Below, one piece after another: positions 18,576 through 27,092 of a stretch of DNA of 64,000 bases. Each line of letters begins with the position of its first letter. Position 1 is the first letter of the stretch. A model generated the notes under the pieces. That model made no database searches. It was not told the origin of the DNA and was given only the letters and a program-made list of their open reading frames with translations. Made by a program: the position numbers and the translations under genes. This DNA comes from Candidatus Melainabacteria bacterium (GTDB lineage: Bacteria; Cyanobacteriota; Vampirovibrionia; Obscuribacterales; Obscuribacteraceae), in assembly GCA_016212515.1 (NCBI GenBank), contig JACRFZ010000087.1, positions 62,001 to 126,000 on the forward strand, given 5' to 3'.

Positions 18576-18653
18576 GCTTAAAGGTTACCATCTTACCTTC
18601 TAAAGAGCACTTGCTTTTCCTCTTCCATCTCAAGCCCGCATCTCCCATCAGAT

Positions 18654-19394
18654 TCAAGCAGAGAGCGAGTAGTCGTCCACTAGCTGATTGCCGACCGGCA
18701 GAAGCAGAGTACCTTTGCCGGAGCCGGGTGCTTCGGTGAGAAGCAACTGCTCCCTATCAAGCTCATAGCCAAGTTCACTTCTCAGACCCAGCACTTCCCG
18801 GTGCAAGCAAGAGAGGAAGCGGTTGGTGGCAGCCCCCGGGTCCTGCTCATAGGTCTGGCGGTAAGAGGAAACGCTTACTGGTTTACCGATATTGTAGCGA
18901 GCGGTTTTGCGCCCTTTCAGATCATATCCGCAAGCTACCGGTATCACCGGCACATCCAGACCGGCCTTGAGGGCGGCAAAGGCCACCCGTGCCACCCCCT
19001 TTTTGAAGCTGTGGGTGTAGCCGTCATAATGCACAGTACCTTCCGGAAAAATCACGAAGGGCTCTCCCTTCTGGAAGCGCGAAAGCACATGGGAGACGAA
19101 ATCGTAGCGAGCAGAGGCGCTGAAGGCACCTACCTTACGCAGCAGCAAACCCTGCAGCCCCTTGAGTTCATTGGGATGAACCATAAAATTTGCCGGTCTA
19201 TTGATTATGCGACCGATGGTGGGACCATCAAAGCGTGAGGAATGATTGGCCACAAGAATGAAAGGTCCATCCTCGGGCAGATTTTCAAGCCCCTTGATTT
19301 TAATATCCAGGTAGTTGTCCAGAACAATTCGGGCCAGAGTAGCCAGTATCGTAAAACTGAGGGGGTCTTTTTGATCCTGAACCTTGCGCAACAT
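18654..19394 (-). CDS. PlsC-like 1-acylglycerol-3-phosphate acyltransferase
   Basis: Start chosen at ATG 19394, with GGAG eight bases upstream; the frame continues to 19433 without support. 246 residues. Both catalytic blocks of the family are present: H51SSRFD56 (HxxxxD) after ILVAN, and FPEGT near residue 120. This predicts acyl transfer to lysophosphatidic acid or another glycerolipid at the inner face of the membrane. No clear membrane helix is seen, which is common in this family. It lies 78 bp downstream (in reverse direction) of the region before the GT-C gene at 16656, on the same strand. The exact acceptor is not predictable. Confidence 0.88.
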   Translation of the reverse strand: MLRKVQDQKDPLSFTILATLARIVLDNYLDIKIKGLENLPEDGPFILVANHSSRFDGPTIGRIINRPANFMVHPNELKGLQGLLLRKVGAFSASARYDFVSHVLSRFQKGEPFVIFPEGTVHYDGYTHSFKKGVARVAFAALKAGLDVPVIPVACGYDLKGRKTARYNIGKPVSVSSYRQTYEQDPGAATNRFLSCLHREVLGLRSELGYELDREQLLLTEAPGSGKGTLLLPVGNQLVDDYSLSA

Positions 19395-19514
19395 AGTCGT
19401 TTCTCCATAGCAAAGCCGGCCCTCGGGGGGCACGAGCTGTAATTGAATTTGAAAAGGTGGAGGCTGCCCTCCACCATCAATTTACTAAAACCGCTCTCGC
19501 CTACGGGCCTACCC

Positions 19515-19536
19515 TAAACAGTTTCAGGACTGTTTA
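19515..19536 (-). terminator. Hairpin over the stop codon of the NCS1 permease gene
   Basis: TAAACAGT and ACTGTTTA form an 8-bp stem with a six-base loop that includes the TGA stop. The following minus-strand sequence is only weakly T-rich, so termination is possible rather than certain. Confidence 0.4.
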
Positions 19537-21026
19537 AGCCGGGGCTGAAGCAAGTAATAACTGACCAGGGCAAGACCAAAGCCAATAAACCAACCGTAGT
19601 CATATAGCTCTTTCAAAGCCGGCACAAAAGCCCCCACCCAGGCCCCGGCGCAGCCAAGGGCCGTGGCCAGCACCGCCGTCCAGTTGATGCCCCGCCGGTA
19701 GGAGTAAGCCCCCTCGGCGGCATAAAGATCAGCCAGCTTCAATTGGGTCTTTCGTACCAGCCAATAGTCGGCAATCAGCACCCCGGCGATGGAGCCCAGT
19801 CCGCCCGAATACCCCTGCAACCAGACAAAGATATAGCCGTTGGGGTCGGCAATCAAGCGCCAGGGCTGCATCAAAATTCCGACCAGCCCGGTTATGAGGC
19901 CACCGGTCTTGAAGGATATATAGCGAGGAAAGGCGTTGGCAAAGTCGTTTGCCGGAGAAACCACATTGGCTGCCACATTAACCGAGAGAGTGGCCAGGGC
20001 CACCGTAAACATAGCCGTCACCACCACCCAGGGCTCCTGAAAGCGCCCGATTAACTTAACCGGGTCCCAGAGTTCGCTGAGGGCGGCATCAGGGTAAATA
20101 ACCACACTGGCCGAAGTAATCATCACCCCCATGGCTGAAAAGATAGCCATGGCCGTCGGCAAAGCCACCACCTGTCCGATGGTCTGCTCTTTCTGGGAAT
20201 GGCCGAAGCGGGTGAAGTCGGGCATGTTGAGCGAAAGCGTCGCCCAAAAACCAATCATAGCCGTAAGGGAGGGAATAAAGACCTTGATGAAATCAGGGAT
20301 GCTCTCAAACTTACTCTTTTGCCTGAGTAAATCCCCCAGCCCATGAGCCTGGGAAACGGCCCAGAGAAGAAGGGCAAAGGTCATGAAGAGCACAAAAGGT
20401 GCGGCAAAGCTTTCAACCTTCTTGAGCAGGTCCATGCCTTTATAGACAATCAATATATTGATGCCCCAGAAAACTGCAAAAGACAACCATTGAGAGCCCG
20501 CATAGCCCATGTAAGGACCACCAAGCATAGTGGCAAAGCCGGGCAGCACCGCACCAAACATGGTACTGAGGGCCTGACCGCCGATCCAGGCCTGGATGCC
20601 GAACCATCCGCAAGCCACCACTGCCCGCATCAGCGCCGGCAGATTGGAACCGTAAGTACCATAGGCAGCTCTGGCAAAGACGGGAAAGGGGATACCGTAT
20701 TTGGTGCCGGGATGGGAATTGAGCAGAATCGGCAACAGTACAATGGTATTGCCAAGCAAAATGGTAACTATGGCCTGCCAGGCATTCATACCGGAAGCAA
20801 TCAAGCCGGAAGACATCATATAGGTGGGAATGCAGGCCGACATGGAAAACCACAGCGCCACGTAATTGTAAGTTGACCAGTTGCGCTCCTGCACGCGCAC
20901 GGGAGCCAGATCGTGGTTATAGAGAGGGCTTGCCTTCAGCCCCTCCTGCACGGTCTCGCTCAGTTCCATCCGCCCGTCGGGATGCACGATTAAATCATCT
21001 GCGTTAATTTCAGCACCGCTAACCAT
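19524..21026 (-). CDS. NCS1-family nucleobase:cation symporter
   Basis: 500 residues with about twelve membrane segments. The N-terminal motif NHDLAPVRVQERNWSTYNY and the following WFSMSACIPTYMMSSGL match the NCS1 family (PucI/allantoin, Mhp1-like hydantoin, cytosine permeases), in which substrate and sodium share a site between helices 1, 3, 6 and 10. GWFGIQAWIGGQA and the NVAANVVSPANDFAN segment are also typical. The similarity in the first 60 residues is closest to allantoin/uracil-type members. AGGAAG lies six to seven bases before the ATG. No purine or hydantoin catabolic genes are adjacent, so the substrate remains open. Confidence 0.9.
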   Translation of the reverse strand: MVSGAEINADDLIVHPDGRMELSETVQEGLKASPLYNHDLAPVRVQERNWSTYNYVALWFSMSACIPTYMMSSGLIASGMNAWQAIVTILLGNTIVLLPILLNSHPGTKYGIPFPVFARAAYGTYGSNLPALMRAVVACGWFGIQAWIGGQALSTMFGAVLPGFATMLGGPYMGYAGSQWLSFAVFWGINILIVYKGMDLLKKVESFAAPFVLFMTFALLLWAVSQAHGLGDLLRQKSKFESIPDFIKVFIPSLTAMIGFWATLSLNMPDFTRFGHSQKEQTIGQVVALPTAMAIFSAMGVMITSASVVIYPDAALSELWDPVKLIGRFQEPWVVVTAMFTVALATLSVNVAANVVSPANDFANAFPRYISFKTGGLITGLVGILMQPWRLIADPNGYIFVWLQGYSGGLGSIAGVLIADYWLVRKTQLKLADLYAAEGAYSYRRGINWTAVLATALGCAGAWVGAFVPALKELYDYGWFIGFGLALVSYYLLQPRLKQS

Positions 21027-21246
21027 GAGTTACTTCCTGAAAGTCTGCCGCCTAAGTCTATTTAAGTCTCCAGTACCAAATTAGAAGGGTACGCCATTGA
21101 GGTGCAACTGGTCAAACGAAGTAGAAAAACCCAGGTATAAGTGGTATATCTGAATAAGCACTGGATCCCAATCAAGACAGAACTCAAGCTAGCCTTAAAA
21201 GAAGAAAACTAGTCCAAAAGAAAATTAGTCCAAAAGAGTACTAATA

Positions 21247-21525
21247 ATGACTACAAGCCAGGCAAAATCCACAACTTCCAAAAGTCAGGTAAAGAGCAAA
21301 AAGAAAGCGCCGGGCCGCAAGAAGACCGGCGCCGCAAGTGACAAGCTTGTTCTTGCCACCTGCCCCGTAAATGGTGCCGGGTGGTGTCCTTATCCCTTTT
21401 CAATCGCCCAACTGAAAAAGCGGCTGAAAGCCAAACAACTGGAAAAGGAACAGGCCCTTCTGGCAGAGGCCGCCACGGCTACCGCCACCGGGTCAAAGTC
21501 CAGGGCCAAGAAAAGCGCTGTCTAA
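21247..21525 (+). CDS. Small Lys/Ala-rich basic protein with a C-x7-C core
   Basis: 92 residues. Both ends are Lys/Ala/Ser/Thr-rich like histone H1-type tails (KSKKKAPGRKKTG; KSRAKKSAV). The middle is a distinct segment with two cysteines seven residues apart (CPVNGAGWCPYPFSIAQL) followed by a short basic helix. No family recognised. Nucleic acid binding is suggested by charge only, and the Cys pair could bind metal with another chain. It is 13 bp upstream of 21539 on the same strand, so the two are likely one transcript. The ATG lacks a strong ribosome binding site. Confidence 0.65.
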   Translation: MTTSQAKSTTSKSQVKSKKKAPGRKKTGAASDKLVLATCPVNGAGWCPYPFSIAQLKKRLKAKQLEKEQALLAEAATATATGSKSRAKKSAV

Positions 21526-21538
21526 AACAGGAACTATT

Positions 21539-22324
21539 TTGATCTCGCAATTGCTCCAGTCAAAATTCACCAGTCATATTTATGGCTTCCTCAGCCTTGC
21601 TCTTGCCCTTGCTCTAACAGATGCAGCCGCCCTCGCCTATACTATCGAGGGTGGAGTAGAGCATGTGGAACGCATGCCTTCGGTGGCGCCGGAACTGCGA
21701 GCCGGGGCAGACTTTCACGAAGATAAGCTGACCAATGGTACAAGCAACCGCTGGCTCAAGGTGCCGAACTGGCTGGCCGGAACCTGGCTGGTTAAAACCG
21801 AGACCGCAGTCTTTCAAAAAGATTATAAGACCGGACGAAGCAGCAACAGCCAGACCACTTACAAAGCCCGCCACGAATTCACATACGGCTACCAGAAAGA
21901 CTTGCAAGGAGACATCTGGCACTACATCGGCGTGCCTTATACAAGTAAGACCAGCCTCTCGGAATACGACGAATTTCACAAGGTTTCCCTCAAGGACTTT
22001 CAGACCGTCACCGGCAATGAAGTGCGCTTTCGCACCCTGATGACCGTCATCAGGGTCAATCGCAGCTCCGACACTATCATCACCAGCTTTCAACAAGAAA
22101 GCATCACCAGTTACCGCCCCGTGGAAGACGGCGTCATCGAACTGACCTCCTCCACAAAATCCTTCGATGCCGCCGGCAATCCCCGCCATGAGACCTGCAA
22201 TACGGCGACGATCAAGCGGGTCAAGCCCTACATCGCCGTGAATGAGAAAGACGGCAAAGACCTGGCCGCCCTCTTCAAAGACTTCCTGGTGAGCCGCGGT
22301 CTCACCAACTTAATGCCGCAATAA
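21539..22324 (+). CDS. Secreted protein of unknown function (TTG start)
   Basis: 261 residues if it starts at TTG 21539, which has AGGA six bases upstream; the next ATG would remove the signal peptide. The signal peptide covers residues 1-33 (FLSLALALALTDAAALA). The mature part begins YTIEGGVEHVERMP and contains a lipocalin-like strand pattern opening with LAGTWLVKTETAVFQKDY, followed by alternating strands to residue 230. A beta-barrel is therefore plausible. I do not recognise the family. It follows the small basic protein by 13 bp and converges with 22328-22747 with only three bases between. Confidence 0.75.
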   Translation: MISQLLQSKFTSHIYGFLSLALALALTDAAALAYTIEGGVEHVERMPSVAPELRAGADFHEDKLTNGTSNRWLKVPNWLAGTWLVKTETAVFQKDYKTGRSSNSQTTYKARHEFTYGYQKDLQGDIWHYIGVPYTSKTSLSEYDEFHKVSLKDFQTVTGNEVRFRTLMTVIRVNRSSDTIITSFQQESITSYRPVEDGVIELTSSTKSFDAAGNPRHETCNTATIKRVKPYIAVNEKDGKDLAALFKDFLVSRGLTNLMPQ

Positions 22325-22327
22325 CAG

Positions 22328-22747
22328 CTACTGGGGCTTGTAAGGCATAAACGACAGGAAGGGCTTGCCCTCCCAGAGTCCGACACTAATGGTGATCACC
22401 AGACCATCGCCGAGATCTAGCCCATAGGCCGCCCCCATGGCGCCGGAGCGCTTTTTGAGAGCCTGCACCGTGCGTCCGTAGATCCAGCTCCAGTTGACGG
22501 AACAAACCGCCTCCGACTGCTCCGGCACAAGGGTGGACGGCTTAAGCTCCACTTCAATATCCGGTCCGAATTCACTCATGGACCCCTGCAAGACCAGAGC
22601 CCGGCCGCTTTCAAAGTAGACGGCAAAGGCACTCAGGCTGCTTTGAGCACGAAGCAGCCGCTCCCCCCGGACCAGACTCTGCACTTGCTCAGGATTAGAG
22701 GTGCTCTTTCCCTCACAGCTTTCCAATTTAGTATCTTCCTGGCTCAT
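22328..22747 (-). CDS. Hypothetical cytoplasmic protein
   Basis: 139 residues, no signal peptide, no membrane segment. An acidic/polar N-terminus (1-35) precedes a compact alpha/beta-looking region with FAVYFESGRALVLQG, VELKPSTLVPEQ and LGDGLVITISVGLWEG. No family recognised. It is divergent from the flavoprotein gene at 22863 and convergent with 21539-22324, so it is a single-gene transcript. Confidence 0.65.
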   Translation of the reverse strand: MSQEDTKLESCEGKSTSNPEQVQSLVRGERLLRAQSSLSAFAVYFESGRALVLQGSMSEFGPDIEVELKPSTLVPEQSEAVCSVNWSWIYGRTVQALKKRSGAMGAAYGLDLGDGLVITISVGLWEGKPFLSFMPYKPQ

Positions 22748-22810
22748 AGCTTTGCTAAAATTCCTTATCCGTAAAGGTGCATATTAAGCCCAGAATGACC
22801 GTAAGAAGTC

Positions 22811-22840
22811 AGCCTTTTAAGGCTTTTAATAAAAAGCCTT
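22811..22840 (+). promoter_or_regulatory. Two mutually exclusive hairpins in the flavoprotein leader
   Basis: Three related segments occur: AGCCT at 22811-22815, AAGGCTTTT at 22819-22827 and AAAAGCCTT at 22832-22840. The middle segment can pair with the first (5 bp, TTTA loop) or with the third (9 bp, AATA loop). The second hairpin is followed by TTATC. This is the layout of a small attenuator, located 23 bp before the TTG start of the downstream gene. Confidence 0.45.
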
Positions 22841-22862
22841 TTATCAAAAGCGAAAGACAGCC

Positions 22863-24059
22863 TTGAACCAGAGTAAGTACGAAAGCTACGACGTCATCAT
22901 CATCGGAGCCGGCGGTGCCGGTCTCATGTGCGCCATAGAGGCCGGCAAGCGCGGCCGTCGCGTTTTGCTCATCGATCACAACCGGGAGATAGGCCGAAAG
23001 ATTCTCATCTCAGGCGGCGGGCGCTGCAATTTCACCAATCTCGGCGCCAACCCCGACTGCTACGTTTCGAGCAACAAGCACTTTGTCAAATCAGCTCTTT
23101 CACGCTATACACCGCAAGACTTCATCAAACTGGTGCAAAAGCATCATATCCGCTACCACGAGAAGAAATTGGGCCAACTTTTTTGCGACGAGAGCGCCAG
23201 CCAGATTGTAGACATGCTGGTGAAGGAATGTCGCCAGGCCGGAGTAGCGTTTGCTCTCGGTGAAAAAGTAAGGTCCGTTAAGAAAGATCCGGACCAGGGC
23301 TTCCTCATTGAAGGAGAAACTACCGGGTGGCAATGCTCAAGCCTGGTTATCGCCACAGGCGGACTCTCCATACCGCAAATTGGTGCCACCGGATTCGGTT
23401 ATGATATCGCCCGCCAGTTCGGCTTGAAGATTACGGAGCTGGCTCCGGCTCTGGACGGCTTCGATTGGCGGCAGGGCGACTTGAAGGGTTTCACGGAACT
23501 GGCCGGTGTATCCCTTGATGTGGAGATAAGCGTCAATAAAGTCAGCTTCAGAGAAAACATTCTCTTCACCCATAAAGGCCTGAGCGGCCCGGCCAGCTTG
23601 CAGGCCTCACTCTACTGGAAGCGCGACAATAGCCTCTCAATCAATCTCTTGCCGACCATGGATGCCGGGCAGTATCTGCTTGATCAGAAACAGAAACGGG
23701 GCAAGCAAGAGGTGAAGAATGTACTCAGCGACGTCTTGCCCAAGCGCTTTGCCGAGTACTTTACAGATCACCTGCACATCGCCGGTCCTCTGGCTTCCCT
23801 GGACGGCAAGCGCATGCAGCTCCTGGCCGCCAGTTTAAATAACTGGCAGGTCAAGCCGGAAAAAACCGTAGGCTACAAGAAAGCGGAAGTCACCAGAGGC
23901 GGTGTAGACACCGCCGCCCTCTCCTCCACTACCATGGAAACCAAATCAGTACCGGGACTTTATTTCATAGGTGAAGTGGTAGACGTGACAGGACGCCTGG
24001 GAGGCTATAACTTCCAGTGGGCCTGGGCTTCCGGTTATGCAGCCGGGCAGTCGGTTTGA
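22863..24059 (+). CDS. BaiN/HI0933-family FAD-dependent oxidoreductase
   Basis: 398 residues from TTG 22863; the next ATG lies inside the FAD-binding motif, so a TTG start is required. The Rossmann motif IIIGAGGAGLMCA is at 12-24, GRKILISGGGRCNFTN near 45-60 is the hallmark of this family, and the C-terminal GGYNFQWAWASGYAAG contacts FAD. The family is soluble and mostly of unknown substrate; one member (BaiN) reduces bile acid intermediates, which says little about this one. The leader carries an attenuator-like pair of hairpins. Neighbouring genes do not suggest a pathway. Confidence 0.92.
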   Translation: MNQSKYESYDVIIIGAGGAGLMCAIEAGKRGRRVLLIDHNREIGRKILISGGGRCNFTNLGANPDCYVSSNKHFVKSALSRYTPQDFIKLVQKHHIRYHEKKLGQLFCDESASQIVDMLVKECRQAGVAFALGEKVRSVKKDPDQGFLIEGETTGWQCSSLVIATGGLSIPQIGATGFGYDIARQFGLKITELAPALDGFDWRQGDLKGFTELAGVSLDVEISVNKVSFRENILFTHKGLSGPASLQASLYWKRDNSLSINLLPTMDAGQYLLDQKQKRGKQEVKNVLSDVLPKRFAEYFTDHLHIAGPLASLDGKRMQLLAASLNNWQVKPEKTVGYKKAEVTRGGVDTAALSSTTMETKSVPGLYFIGEVVDVTGRLGGYNFQWAWASGYAAGQSV

Positions 24060-24193
24060 TTGAAAGCCGGGAGCCGAGCAAGTTTCCCCTCCCGTTCTAT
24101 CCCAAACCCGCAGTTTCAGATAAGATGTAAATACCAAGAGATACTACAAAGTATCTTAGGAAACAGCGCACAGCTATCCGTCCATTCACACTA

Positions 24194-24211
24194 ATCACCC
24201 CCGGGGGTGAT
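24194..24211. promoter_or_regulatory. 18-bp perfect palindrome over the ribosome binding site
   Basis: ATCACCCCCGGGGGTGAT is perfectly self-complementary. Its right half holds the GGGGG that would serve as ribosome binding site for ATG 24213, only one base after the palindrome. It could be a repressor operator, or an RNA-level lock on translation. Confidence 0.6.
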
Positions 24212-24212
24212 C

Positions 24213-25019
24213 ATGCAGACTTTCACTTGTGCCGGAAGTTTTAACCGCCTGCTTACAAGGGCCGGGCTTTCTTTGATGCTCATCTTCTCCACCCAGACTC
24301 TCCCGGAATCAGCGCCGGCCAGACAAGCCAGCCCGATCAAAGTGGCAAGACTGGAGCAAAAACTAATTGCCTACGGCACCTCAGAGTTGCTTATCGGCGA
24401 GAACGGCATTGAATATAAAATCCCCAGACAAAATCTGCGCATTCTGGCTTTTGCCCCGGACTGGAAGCTCATGGTCTACAACACCAAAACCAAGATGGCC
24501 AGTGTTCAGCCATACGGTCACTGGAGCAGGAAAATTACCGGCAAAGAAGCCCTCCTTGTAAAATCCAGCCAGACCAGGGCAGCCTCCTACCAGGGCAAGC
24601 CGGCGCGCCTGACCATCCTTTATCTTTTACCGTCCGAATCGGATGTGTCCAAAAGTGAGTTTATCTACCGTGACGCCAACGGCAGAGCCCAGCAATACAA
24701 TCGCATCGAACTTTTGGAGCCTCTAGAGACAAATATTAAACTGAAGCGCCAACAGGCGGAATTCATTCGCTGGAAACTGGGTGTTCCCCAGGCCGACGGA
24801 CTGGTGGTGCAGCAGCAAAACTTCTACCCTTCCGGGAAAAAGGATCAGATGGTGGAGACCATCAGCATCAGCCAGACTACAGTTTCCCCGGACACCTGGC
24901 GCTATCCCAGCGACTTCACCCTGGGCAGTATGGCCACCGTAAAGGAAGAGAAGAAGAAATACATGCAGGCGGCTGAGATGTTCGGTACCCTCATTCTGGA
25001 CAAGAAAGAAGGCAAATAG
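24213..25019 (+). CDS. Secreted protein of unknown function
   Basis: Start chosen at ATG 24213, five bases after the GGGGG in the palindrome; GTG 24207 is inside that element. 268 residues. A signal peptide (about 1-37, LSLMLIFSTQTLPESAPA) precedes a domain with many short strands (IKVARLEQKLIAYGTSELLI, IPRQNLRILAFAPDWKLMVYN), reminiscent of lipoprotein-carrier or outer-membrane-lipoprotein sorting folds (LolA/LolB-like), but I cannot confirm this. The C-terminus is Lys/Glu-rich. Single-gene unit. Confidence 0.7.
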   Translation: MQTFTCAGSFNRLLTRAGLSLMLIFSTQTLPESAPARQASPIKVARLEQKLIAYGTSELLIGENGIEYKIPRQNLRILAFAPDWKLMVYNTKTKMASVQPYGHWSRKITGKEALLVKSSQTRAASYQGKPARLTILYLLPSESDVSKSEFIYRDANGRAQQYNRIELLEPLETNIKLKRQQAEFIRWKLGVPQADGLVVQQQNFYPSGKKDQMVETISISQTTVSPDTWRYPSDFTLGSMATVKEEKKKYMQAAEMFGTLILDKKEGK

Positions 25020-25133
25020 TGGCAGATTGCAAACTAAATATTATGACCGCAAGCGGGGAATAAAGCACTGGGAAGTTCACTGGATGAGCTATTCAGGAGT
25101 CGGACCGCAACCGTTTAAAGTTCACGCGATGCT

Positions 25134-26612
25134 ATGTTGAATGCATCAGCGGTCAACACAATGAAGCAACTCAAAACACTCTCCTTAAATCTACGGCTAA
25201 GCTTACTCCTGATGGCAGGCGTAACTTGCTGCCAGTGCGCCTTGGCCGCGGAGCCTCTGCAAGGCGGCATTAAAGATGAGGCGGTCTTGCATCCGTCCCT
25301 GACCGTCATTCCGGCCGGCGTAAAAAGTCAGGCACCTTTGCGCGGCTCTCTCGACAGCAATTACCTGCAAGCTTCTACTTCGGTGATCCAATTGTCGGGC
25401 AACCGCTTCACCTCCGGGCAGCCTACTTATGCACTACCGCCCAGCAGCCAATACACACCCCAACTAAATTCACAAATCCCCTATTCTTCTTATGGTCCCA
25501 TTCGCACCTATGGGGAGCACGGCATCATTGCGCCAATCTCGACTTATAAGCAAGATCTGCGCACTAATATCACCAGCGTCTCGCCACAGATGTCCAGCAC
25601 CCCCAGTTACTCCGCCAAAGGCATCACGACCTGGGGAACACCGCAGCCGGCCGCCACACCGGCCCTTTCAACCCATGAAGGAATTACCACCTATGTACCA
25701 GGCTACGAAGTAAAAACAGTAAGCAGACCTAGCAGTCTTGTTACTGCTTACCATTGCATGCACGGCAACCTGCCTTTCCTCTGTCCGGGCCACTGTACGA
25801 TCTTGCCCGGCTATTCCGCCACTCATCAAGACTATAAAGTAGACTCGATTCGCGGCGCCGACAGCACTACCCCTGGTAGCAGCACCGTAGTCTCCACAGG
25901 CAACCAGGTGCAAGTGGTCTCTTCCAGAGAAGGAGTGGTGACTTGGGCCCCCGGCTATGAAGTAAAAGTGACCGTTCCCCACACAGAGAAAGAAACCCTG
26001 GGCGGCATGTGGAGCACAAAACCTTTACCGGAAGCACTCTCGGCAAAGCCGGGCAGCCTGGCCATGAAAACGCCTATTGATCCGGTCTTCGTCAATATTC
26101 AAAGGGTGCCGGAAGAACAATCGGCCACAGCCCTCATGTTGCCGCAACTGGAAAAGGCAAATGTGGCAGTAAGCCCTAACTGGGGAGACTGGTACAAGCA
26201 AGTAGCCAGAGCCATCTACAGCCGCTGGCAGTACGCCGACGTCGGTGTCGGCACCGCCGTTGTGAAAGTAAGAGTAGACACCGCTCATAGAGTGGAAGCC
26301 CAGGTAGTGGATTTCATCCCTGCCGAAGATGTGCGCCGCGATGTACAGGTGGAAACCAACTTCAGACAGACGGCCCTGAAAGCAGCAAACAGCGTACAAA
26401 CCTACGATATTCCAGGTTTTCCGCCCGGTTCGAACAACAAGAGCGTCAGCTTTGACATTGAATTGAAGCGCACCGCAGACGGTCCCTCCGGTTTCAGCAT
26501 CCTATCCAGTGCCGAGGCCGCAAAAAAATTGGAACAGCAGGCACCGACCCTCAAGCAGAGTCAGCCGACCGCGCCAGTGAAACACAATCAGGGAGCCGAT
26601 TGGGAGCTTTAA
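25134..26612 (+). CDS. Secreted repeat protein with TonB-C-like C-terminal domain
   Basis: 492 residues from ATG 25134; ATG 25161 gives a more usual signal peptide (MKQLKTLSLNLRLSLLLMAG) and may be the true start. The middle (100-300) is Ser/Thr/Pro-rich with recurring short units EGITTYVPGYEVKTV, KGITTWGTP and EGVVTWAPGYEVKVTV. The C-terminal domain (about 345-450) starts WGDWYKQVARAIYSRWQYAD and continues with VVKVRVDTAHRVEAQVV, which fits the TonB/TolA C-terminal fold. No TonB, ExbB or ExbD is nearby, and the protein at 38435-39166 has the same kind of domain. Role unknown; envelope location is inferred from the signal peptide. Confidence 0.75.
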   Translation: MLNASAVNTMKQLKTLSLNLRLSLLLMAGVTCCQCALAAEPLQGGIKDEAVLHPSLTVIPAGVKSQAPLRGSLDSNYLQASTSVIQLSGNRFTSGQPTYALPPSSQYTPQLNSQIPYSSYGPIRTYGEHGIIAPISTYKQDLRTNITSVSPQMSSTPSYSAKGITTWGTPQPAATPALSTHEGITTYVPGYEVKTVSRPSSLVTAYHCMHGNLPFLCPGHCTILPGYSATHQDYKVDSIRGADSTTPGSSTVVSTGNQVQVVSSREGVVTWAPGYEVKVTVPHTEKETLGGMWSTKPLPEALSAKPGSLAMKTPIDPVFVNIQRVPEEQSATALMLPQLEKANVAVSPNWGDWYKQVARAIYSRWQYADVGVGTAVVKVRVDTAHRVEAQVVDFIPAEDVRRDVQVETNFRQTALKAANSVQTYDIPGFPPGSNNKSVSFDIELKRTADGPSGFSILSSAEAAKKLEQQAPTLKQSQPTAPVKHNQGADWEL

Positions 26613-26635
26613 CCACTCTAGCGGCGATCCAGAAT

Positions 26636-27082
26636 CTATTCGACTGGTATGGTTGCCGGCTCAGGCTGCCGTTTACCAGTTGAGAGAGCCAATTTCAATC
26701 CAATGAAAAGACTATAGAGTGCGAATAGATGCACCCCCAGTCCCATCCAATCCTGAAGCAGACCACAAATAGCGGTATCAACACCGAACACCAACATTCC
26801 GGCGATAAAAGCCCAACTCTTGCCCTCGGAGGCAAATTTTCCAAAAAGTCCGAATAAGCCGATGAAGAAGGCTGCCAAACAAAGAGATGAAATCAGAAAC
26901 ACTTCATTGGGAGCGCTGAAAGCCTTCAGCAAAGCAGGAAAGACATCTACCAGCGAGACCCCCAGGGCAAGACCGAAATTGCCGTTGGTCAGAGTCATGG
27001 CGACATTGACCAGGGTGCAACCCGCGATCCAGAAGAACCAACTACCAGAATTTTTAAAGGCTTGCTCAAGTTGCGGCTCCAT
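26636..27082 (-). CDS. Small four-to-five-helix membrane protein
   Basis: Start chosen at ATG 27082, with AAGGAG six bases upstream; the frame extends to 27148 inside the neighbouring gene without support. 148 residues with hydrophobic stretches at about 16-34, 38-56, 62-82, 90-108 and 112-132 and a short Lys/Arg/Pro tail. No family recognised. It follows the DUF4253 gene by 10 bp, so the two are co-transcribed and their products may act together. Confidence 0.75.
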   Translation of the reverse strand: MEPQLEQAFKNSGSWFFWIAGCTLVNVAMTLTNGNFGLALGVSLVDVFPALLKAFSAPNEVFLISSLCLAAFFIGLFGLFGKFASEGKSWAFIAGMLVFGVDTAICGLLQDWMGLGVHLFALYSLFIGLKLALSTGKRQPEPATIPVE

Positions 27083-27092
27083 CTTACTCTCC

